From assembly GCA_964624475.1 (NCBI GenBank), contig CAZUYC010000094.1:1-64000 (forward strand): DNA of 64,000 nt, written 5' to 3'. Position 1 is the stretch's first letter, and every line of letters starts with the position of its first letter. The position numbers and the translations under genes were made by a program. The stretch is from CAZUYC01 sp964624475. GTDB taxonomy: Bacteria; Myxococcota_A; UBA9160; SMWR01. This document shows, piece after piece, positions 59,017 to 64,000 of the stretch. Under the pieces are notes generated by a model. It was given only the letters and a program-made list of their open reading frames with translations. It had not been told where the DNA came from and ran no database searches.

Positions 59017-59589
59017 CTAAACCTCCCCACCCCGCACGCCTCGGGTCAACATTGCGGCTACCTCCCCCGCAGCCGCGCGCACCTTCGCGGCGTCCTGCGC
59101 GGACTCGAAGACGCGATAGGCGGGCTCGCCGAAGAGCACGAAGCGCACCTCCTCGAGCGTCGTCTCGCCCGCGAGATGCGCGCTCGCCTCCTCGATCAAG
59201 ATCTCGGCGCAGCGCTGGACCGCGAGGCCTCCGATGCCCGCGCCGATCGCAGGGATCGCCATCGTGCGGCAGCCCCGCTGCGCCGCGAGCTCGAGACTGC
59301 GCCGCACGCTCGCGCGCACGCTCGTCTCGGTCGCGGCGCCGCCGGGCGGCATCCCGGCGGCGTGGATCACGAAATGCGCGCGGAGCCTCCCGGCGCCCGT
59401 CACCACCGCGTCGCCCAGCGCGATCGGCCCGATCGCGTCGCACTCGGCCTGGATCGCGGGCCCGCCCTTCTCGCGGATCGCGCCGGCGACCCCGGCGCCG
59501 AGCACGAGCTGGCTGTTCGCCGCGTTCACGATCGCGTCGACCTCCTGCTCGGTGATGTCGCCCTCGTGCAGCACGATCCGGCCCTTCAT
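59017..59589 (-). CDS. Macrodomain protein (ADP-ribose binding/hydrolase fold)
   Basis: 190 residues. Seen: HEGDITEQEVDAIVNAANSQ (the GD-I...NAAN ligand loop), LVLGAGVAGAIREKGGPAIQ (GAGVAGAI phosphate loop), HFVIHAAGMPPGG and TMAIPAIGAGIGGLAVQRCA (second phosphate loop). Such proteins bind or hydrolyse ADP-ribose derivatives. ATG 59589 overlaps the upstream stop (ATGA), so it is coupled to the 322-residue gene before it. Confidence 0.9.
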   Translation of the reverse strand: MKGRIVLHEGDITEQEVDAIVNAANSQLVLGAGVAGAIREKGGPAIQAECDAIGPIALGDAVVTGAGRLRAHFVIHAAGMPPGGAATETSVRASVRRSLELAAQRGCRTMAIPAIGAGIGGLAVQRCAEILIEEASAHLAGETTLEEVRFVLFGEPAYRVFESAQDAAKVRAAAGEVAAMLTRGVRGGEV

Positions 59590-60554
59590 CGCTTCACCGC
59601 TCGCCCGCCGTCGACGCGCTCGATCAGGCCCGCCGCGAGCAGCGGCAGCAGGATCTCGTGCTGCCCGATGAGCGAGATCCCCGTCCCGCCGAGGCGGGTC
59701 GGTCGGCGCACCACGTTCTCCTGCGGCCGGTAGTGGCGGATCATGTCGAGGTCGACCGTCGTGAAGCGGCGCACGCGGTGCCCGAGGTTGCGTGCGAGCG
59801 CGAGGGCCTTGAGGAACACCTCGGGCAGGATCACCGCGGAGCCCGCGTGGAAGAGCACGCCGCCCTCGAGCGTCGCGACGAGGCCGGCGAGGGTCTCGAA
59901 GTCCCGGTAGCTCGTGGCGCCGAGCGCGGCGCCGTCCGCGCTCGGGTGCATGTGGTGGATGTCGGTGCCGATCGCCACGTGCACCGTGACCGGGACGCCG
60001 AGCCGGAAGGCCGCGGCCAGGATCGAGCGCGCCTTGTGCGGGTAGCGGCCCGTCGCGATCTCGCGCCCCACGGCCGCGCCCATGCCGAGCCCGTCGCGCG
60101 CGCCGGCGGCGATCGCGGCGTTGAGCCGCTCGGCCGTTTCGGCCGCCATCCCGAAGCTCCCGTCGTCGAGCGCCGCGTCGACGTCCTCGCTGGTGCGCCC
60201 GATCCACGCGAGCTCGAGATCGTGGACGCAGCCGGCGCCGTTCAGCAGCACGCCTGACGCGAGCCCGCGCTCGAGCAGATCCACCACCACGGGCGCGAGG
60301 CCCACCTTCACGACGTGCGCGCCGAGGCCCCACAGGATCGTGCGGCGGCCCGCGCGGGCGCGGGCGGCGGCGTCGATCGCGCGGCGCAGGTCCGCCGCCG
60401 CGAGGATATTGGGCAGGCCGTCCAGGAACGCGGCGAGGCTCGCCCCCGCGCGGTGGGGTCGGGCCTCGTCGCGCAGCCGCACCTTGCTCGGTCGGCGCCG
60501 GACGGGGACGGTCCGGAGCTTGGCGCGGTCGAGGCGCGGCGGCCGCTCCTTCAC
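59586..60554 (-). CDS. Conserved-looking protein of unknown function, coupled to the macrodomain gene
   Basis: 322 residues from GTG 60554. Distinct blocks look strongly constrained: ILWGLGAHVVKVGLAPVVVD, LLNGAGCVHDLELAWIGRTS, VTVHVAIGTDIHHMHPSADG, ATLEGGVLFHAGSAVILPEV and TTVDLDMIRHYRPQENVVRR. The first two suggest a Rossmann-like nucleotide fold, and the conserved His, Asp and Glu residues a catalytic site. I considered deoxyhypusine-synthase-like proteins but cannot place it. Coupling to a macrodomain hints at NAD- or ADP-ribose-related chemistry. Confidence 0.7.
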   Translation of the reverse strand: MKERPPRLDRAKLRTVPVRRRPSKVRLRDEARPHRAGASLAAFLDGLPNILAAADLRRAIDAAARARAGRRTILWGLGAHVVKVGLAPVVVDLLERGLASGVLLNGAGCVHDLELAWIGRTSEDVDAALDDGSFGMAAETAERLNAAIAAGARDGLGMGAAVGREIATGRYPHKARSILAAAFRLGVPVTVHVAIGTDIHHMHPSADGAALGATSYRDFETLAGLVATLEGGVLFHAGSAVILPEVFLKALALARNLGHRVRRFTTVDLDMIRHYRPQENVVRRPTRLGGTGISLIGQHEILLPLLAAGLIERVDGGRAVKR

Positions 60555-60691
60555 CGAAAAACCCTTGTCCGTCGCGGAGATCCACTCACCGCCCGCATGG
60601 TCGCGAGCCGGGCCTCCGGCGTCAACGGATGCGGGCCTGCCGATCGGGCGGCATGCTAGGGGGCCTCGAAACCGCAGAAGGGAGAACCGGG

Positions 60692-61018
60692 GTGGCCACA
60701 GTCGCGGAAGTCACGGACCAGACCTTCGAGAAGGAGATCCTCCAGTCGCAGAACCCCGCGCTGGTGGACTTCTGGGCGGAGTGGTGCGCGCCCTGCCGCG
60801 CCGTCGCCCCGATCCTCAAGGACCTCGCCACGCGCTACGACGGCAAGGTCACCGTCGCGAAGGTCGACGTCGATGCGAACCCCGCCACCGCCGGCCGCTA
60901 CGGGATCCGCAGCATCCCGACCGTCCTCGCCTTCCGCGGCGGCCAGGTCGTCGGGCAGCTTGTGGGCGCCCGGCCGCGTGCGGATTTCGAGGCGTTTGTG
61001 GAGAGGTTGCTCGCGTAG
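60692..61018 (+). CDS. trxA: Thioredoxin, CAPC active site
   Basis: 108 residues from GTG 60692, with GGGAGA upstream. Active site ALVDFWAEWCAPCRAVAPIL (C32, C35) with Ala instead of the usual Gly between, then VAKVDVDANPATAGRYGIRS and the cis-Pro loop IRSIPTVLAFRGGQVVGQLV. Dithiol reductase in the cytoplasm. It is divergent from the 322-residue gene. Confidence 0.93.
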   Translation: MATVAEVTDQTFEKEILQSQNPALVDFWAEWCAPCRAVAPILKDLATRYDGKVTVAKVDVDANPATAGRYGIRSIPTVLAFRGGQVVGQLVGARPRADFEAFVERLLA

Positions 61019-61086
61019 GCCCGGGCTTCGGCGGGGGAATCCCCCGATAGACCCGGGCTTCGGCGGACGGGGAACCTCCCGATTCT

Positions 61087-61302
61087 ACTCCGCTCGCCTG
61101 CGGCTCGCTGCGCGCTCCGCGCTGCCGCGCTCCGCTTGCGAAGAGCCCCGCCGGAAGCTGGCCCGGGTAGTGCGGGGCTTGGCCTACCCCCGGGTCGTGT
61201 CGTAGGCAAACCCCGGATCATCGTGGGCGGCGTTCGGGCGCATTGCTTCGCAAGCGAGGCGCGGCAGCGCCTCGCGCGCAGCGAGCCGCAGGCGAGCGGA
61301 GT
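61087..61302. repeat. 216-bp palindromic element, copy B (inverted relative to copy A)
   Basis: Same length as copy A. The reverse complement of B matches A at about 91 % by eye, with roughly 20 mismatches, all of them in the ~90-base core; both arms are identical to those of A. It lies in the 334-base gap between the thioredoxin stop and the lipoprotein stop (convergent genes), and that gap has no gene. Just right of both copies occurs CCCCACCCC(C)GCACGCCTCG. Confidence 0.85.
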
Positions 61303-61352
61303 CAATAAGGCCGGTCCCCCCAGTGCGCCCCCCACCCCCGCACGCCTCGAGT

Positions 61353-63149
61353 TCACGCACTCCTCGATTCCGGCGAAACAACCACGAGAAGAACCACGTA
61401 ACGGCCCCAGGGCTCACCCTTCTCCGTGCGGTGGGAGACGGCGACGGCGAGCTCGAGGTCGCGCTGCTTCAGGTACTCCTCCGGGAACTCGAGGTCGCCG
61501 AGCTCACGGACCTCGGCCACCCAGCCCGTGGTCGCGCGCCCGAGGCGCTCGACGCTCTCGCGCAGCAGGAGGTCCATCGCGTCCGGCGGCTCCTCGCCGC
61601 CCGTGACGCGAACGGCCGCGTCGTTGCACGGACCCGACAGCTCGTCGAGTACCTTCGGCGCCCGCAGGCCGTGACGCGCGCGCTCGCGCGTGAGCCTCTC
61701 GATCACGGCGCGCACGCTCCGCGCGTGGTCCGCCTCCGAGAAGAGCTCGTAGGTGCCGAAGAGCGCCGCGACCGACGCCTTCTCGCCCTCGCCCTCGCGC
61801 AGCGGTCCCACGGCGATCCGCTCGATGTCTGCGGCGAGGAGCGCCTCGCGTCCGCCCGGCTCCTCGAGCGCCTCGGAGAGCAGGCGCCCGAGGTCGGGCT
61901 CCTGCACGACCCAGGAGGCCGTGAAGTAGCCGGTCTGGACGGTCCCGTCGACGCTCCAGCCGGCGAGCATGCCGAGCACGGCGAGCTCGGCCAGGGCCTG
62001 CGGCGCGAGATCGAACATCGCCGCGAAGAAGGGCGGTGCCAGCTCCGCGGCGACGCGGCTCTGTCCGGGGTCGAGCGCGACCGCGCGGAGCCCCGCGCGC
62101 CGGCGCACCTCGTTCAGGAGCTCGGTCAGGTCCTTGCCGAACGAGGTGGCGTCGCCGGCGACGCGCCGATCCGTGTACGAGACCTCGCGGTAGGTGTCCT
62201 GGGGCTCGCCCCTCGGCCAGGCCAGCACCTGCAGCGCCGCCCGCGCGAGCAGCGACTCGCGCGGGGTCACGGCGATCGAGACCAGCGCCGCGGCGTCGCT
62301 CGGATCGAGCGGGCACACGAAGGCGAAGCGCGGCGGCGCGACGTCGGGCAGGGACTCGCAGGGCAGGACGCCGTACTCGCCCCGGTTCGCGAGCGCGCGG
62401 ATCCGCCCGACGGGGGCGAGCGCCTCGCCGCGGATCACGAGGCGCCCCGACTCGTCGGGCACGGTCGCGATCGGATCCACGTGGACCTCGCGCCGGCCGG
62501 AGGCGACCATCACCACGCCCCGCAAGGCCTGCTCGCCGTCGCCCTCGGGCGCCGGCTCGCTCCCGTACCAGATCCCGATCGCGCTCGGACCGCCCGTGAG
62601 CGCCTCCTCGACCGTCTTCTCGAGCGACGCGTGCCACGCCGCGAGGACCTCGGCCTCGCTGCGCTCGGGAGGCACCGACCCATCCAGATAGCCGAAGCTC
62701 ACCCTCACCACCGGCGCGTTGCAGCGGGTGGTGATGAAGCGCAGCAGCGAGTCGGTCGGGCGCCCCCCGGTAGCGAGGAAGAAGCGGCCGAGCTCGCGCG
62801 CGACGCAGTACATCGCCTCGGTCGGGACGGCGAGCCCGACGCGGCGCCGCGCGGCGTCGTCGAGGAGCGCCGACCACGGGCTCCCGTCGCTGTAGGCGGC
62901 CGTCTCGACGCGCTCGGGGAAGGGCCCCGCGAGCTGCCACTCGCTCACCTGGCGCACGTCGAGCGCGAAGACCGTCGCGGGCAGGGGGGTGTCGCCGAGC
63001 TGCTCGAGCTCCTCGGGGCTCGGGAAGGGCTTGCCGCCGGACTTCGAGTCGCGCGCACCGGGCGAGGGAGCGCCCCCGCCCGCGCACGCGACGGCCGCCG
63101 CCGCGCCGAGCGCCGCCAGCAGGCGCAGCCCCCGGAATCCTCGCTTCAC
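61353..63149 (-). CDS. Lipoprotein with a CAP-like segment, unknown function
   Basis: 598 residues from GTG 63149. The signal sequence ends in a lipobox (LLAALGAAAAVACAGG, Cys at residue 22), so it is probably anchored to a membrane. The middle contains LTELLNEVRRRAGLRAVALD, then SRVAAELAPPFFAAMFD, which resembles the start of CAP/SCP (YkwD) domains; the catalytic His/Glu set is not convincing. Two further unassigned domains flank it. I do not recognise the whole protein. Confidence 0.7.
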   Translation of the reverse strand: MKRGFRGLRLLAALGAAAAVACAGGGAPSPGARDSKSGGKPFPSPEELEQLGDTPLPATVFALDVRQVSEWQLAGPFPERVETAAYSDGSPWSALLDDAARRRVGLAVPTEAMYCVARELGRFFLATGGRPTDSLLRFITTRCNAPVVRVSFGYLDGSVPPERSEAEVLAAWHASLEKTVEEALTGGPSAIGIWYGSEPAPEGDGEQALRGVVMVASGRREVHVDPIATVPDESGRLVIRGEALAPVGRIRALANRGEYGVLPCESLPDVAPPRFAFVCPLDPSDAAALVSIAVTPRESLLARAALQVLAWPRGEPQDTYREVSYTDRRVAGDATSFGKDLTELLNEVRRRAGLRAVALDPGQSRVAAELAPPFFAAMFDLAPQALAELAVLGMLAGWSVDGTVQTGYFTASWVVQEPDLGRLLSEALEEPGGREALLAADIERIAVGPLREGEGEKASVAALFGTYELFSEADHARSVRAVIERLTRERARHGLRAPKVLDELSGPCNDAAVRVTGGEEPPDAMDLLLRESVERLGRATTGWVAEVRELGDLEFPEEYLKQRDLELAVAVSHRTEKGEPWGRYVVLLVVVSPESRSA

Positions 63150-63228
63150 CGCGGTCCTACTCTACCCCGGGAGGCTCGGCGGATGGAGATCTTTCGGCAC
63201 GCCTCGCAGCCGCCGGGAAGGCGTGGGG

Positions 63229-63921
63229 CTAGCCGGGCGGCTCGAAGAAGCGCACCGGCCAGCGGCGGCGGACCGCCGTGCGGTACAGGAAGGGGTCGGG
63301 GTTCACCGCGACGGGGTGGCCGACCAGGTCGAGCAGCGGCAGGTCCGTGATCGAGTCGGTGTAGAAGAAGCTCCGGGCGAGGTCGATCCCGTGCCGCTCG
63401 ATGAAGTGCTGGATCCAGTAGATCTTGCCCTCCTCGAAGCAGATCGGCTCGACGACGCGACCCGTGAAGCGGCCGTCCTCGACCTCGAGGCTCGTGTAGA
63501 GGAAGTGGCGCACGCCGAGGCGCTCGGCGAGCGGCCGCACCACGAACTTGGTCGCGCCCGAGACGATCGCCACCACGTGGCCGCGCTCCTCGTGCTCGCG
63601 CACGAGCTCGGCGGCCCGCGGGTAGATCGTGCGGGCCACCATCGCATCGAACCAGACGCGCGCCTCGCGCTCGAGCTCGGTTTCCTCCTGCCCGCGGAAC
63701 TGCACCATCATCTTCTTGGTCCAGTTGCGGATGTCGAGGATGCCGAGCTTGTACTGGAGGTACGCGCCGAGGCCCGCCAGGAGCTCGAGCCCGCCGATCT
63801 CGCCCCGCTGGTAGCGGTAGCGCATGTAGAGGCTGCCCGAGTTCTCGGCGATCAGCGTCTTGTCCATGTCGAAGAAGGCGCCGATCCGGGGCACGTGGCG
63901 GAGGGGGACGGGGAGGGCCAA
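63229..63921 (-). CDS. HAD-IB family phosphatase (SerB-like)
   Basis: 230 residues. Motif I FFDMDKTLIAENSGSLYMRY (D-x-D-x-T with nucleophile Asp), motif II VVAIVSGATKFVVRPLAERL, Lys in EEGKIYWIQHFIERHG and motif III SFFYTDSITDLPLLDLVGHP. Such enzymes dephosphorylate phosphoserine or lysophospholipid-type substrates. TTG 63921 is the longest start; an in-frame GTG at 63894 gives VPRIGAFFDMDKTL and may be the real one. Confidence 0.87.
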   Translation of the reverse strand: MALPVPLRHVPRIGAFFDMDKTLIAENSGSLYMRYRYQRGEIGGLELLAGLGAYLQYKLGILDIRNWTKKMMVQFRGQEETELEREARVWFDAMVARTIYPRAAELVREHEERGHVVAIVSGATKFVVRPLAERLGVRHFLYTSLEVEDGRFTGRVVEPICFEEGKIYWIQHFIERHGIDLARSFFYTDSITDLPLLDLVGHPVAVNPDPFLYRTAVRRRWPVRFFEPPG

Positions 63922-63947
63922 CGGGGGCTCGCGGGTCCGGAGGTGGG

Positions 63948-64000
63948 TCAGAAGACGTAGCGTCGCAGCGACACGTTCATGAGAAACCCCACGGCGACGA
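63948..64000 (-). CDS. 3' end of an unidentified gene, cut by the window edge
   Basis: The last 16 codons before the TGA at 63948-63950 read VAVGFLMNVSLRRYVF. The hydrophobic start and basic end suggest the last membrane helix and cytoplasmic tail of a membrane protein. Too short to assign. It would be read into the HAD gene, starting 27 bases further on. Confidence 0.5.
   Translation of the reverse strand, partial: VAVGFLMNVSLRRYVF

Noticed and set aside
59586..60554. Assignment as a deoxyhypusine synthase
   Set aside because: The Rossmann-like blocks first suggested it, but the lysine-containing active-site and NAD-loop motifs of deoxyhypusine synthases were not found.
61019..61352. Rho-independent terminator for trxA
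   Set aside because: The palindromes there belong to the dispersed 216-bp element and lack a T-run. They may stop transcription, but the sequence does not show it.
1..64000. tRNA, rRNA, riboswitch or prophage genes
   Set aside because: I scanned for T-loop GGTTCGA-type words, rRNA-like low-GC blocks, integrases and phage structural genes and saw none. A covariance-model search would be decisive and could not be run.

Overview
The window is about 64 kb of very GC-rich DNA (well above 70 % over most of its length) from a Gram-negative bacterium. LpxD (lipid A), TruD, HemA/HemC (C5 haem route), an orphan EgtD, luciferase-like monooxygenases, a thiolase-like protein and a cytochrome P450 suggest a Myxococcota/Desulfobacterota-like lineage (the old 'Deltaproteobacteria'). 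That assignment is an inference from gene content and base composition. Genes are packed tightly, and consecutive genes repeatedly share a 4-base ATGA or GTGA stop/start overlap, which was useful for choosing starts.

Layout. 1-1.3 kb: an ABC-F ATPase whose second ATPase domain turns into a CbiO-like sequence at the window edge. 1.4-8 kb (+): metallophosphoesterase, serine hydrolase, OYE/dienoyl-CoA-reductase-like flavoenzyme and FMN 2-hydroxyacid dehydrogenase. 8-13.1 kb (-): a degraded nucleotidyltransferase remnant, a small protein and a 1,561-residue secreted phosphoesterase with many adhesion-type modules. 13.3-16 kb (-): two luciferase-like monooxygenases, one with an internal in-frame deletion, and an amidohydrolase. 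16.4-20.8 kb: a lower-GC methyltransferase, carbonic anhydrase, LysR regulator, DUF456 protein and GST. 20.8-23 kb (-): thiolase, nucleotidyltransferase and a small partner. 23.3-31.3 kb (-): a MoxR / DUF58 / transglutaminase operon with a TPR protein and a polytopic membrane protein. 31.5-43.2 kb: egtD, a secreted protein, an ECF sigma/anti-sigma pair coupled to polA, acpP, TetR, cysK, truD, rnhB, lpxD and a universal stress protein. 43.3-51.7 kb (mostly +): a PLP enzyme, a GMC oxidoreductase with its small subunit, a CBS protein (-), and a four-gene operon ending in a UbiB-like kinase and an HTTM/vitamin-K-carboxylase-like protein. 51.8-58.7 kb (-): a haem operon in the order ccsA-like, hemA, hemC, cobA-hemD, hemB, DUF4177, P450. 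59-64 kb: macrodomain protein, an uncharacterised partner, thioredoxin, a lipoprotein and a HAD phosphatase.

Mobile or repetitive DNA. No transposase, integrase, CRISPR array, rRNA or tRNA was seen. There is a dispersed intergenic repeat family: two complete 216-bp palindromic elements (58.8 and 61.1 kb, inverted relative to each other, arms identical, core diverged), solo arms at 32.7 and 37.4 kb, and a tandem array of arms at 46.4-46.6 kb. A second, unrelated 182-bp imperfect palindrome lies at 23.1 kb. A 24-base palindromic word occurs both inside a repeat arm (37.45 kb) and inside a monooxygenase gene (13.6 kb).

The most checkable oddities are the ABC-F/CbiO junction at base ~165-225, the repeat family, the deleted monooxygenase, two regulators (ECF sigma, TetR) with no usual start codon where homology begins, an RNase HII with GVG in place of the GRG motif, and a DNA polymerase I whose proofreading residues are missing. 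I found no clear-cut new biological system.
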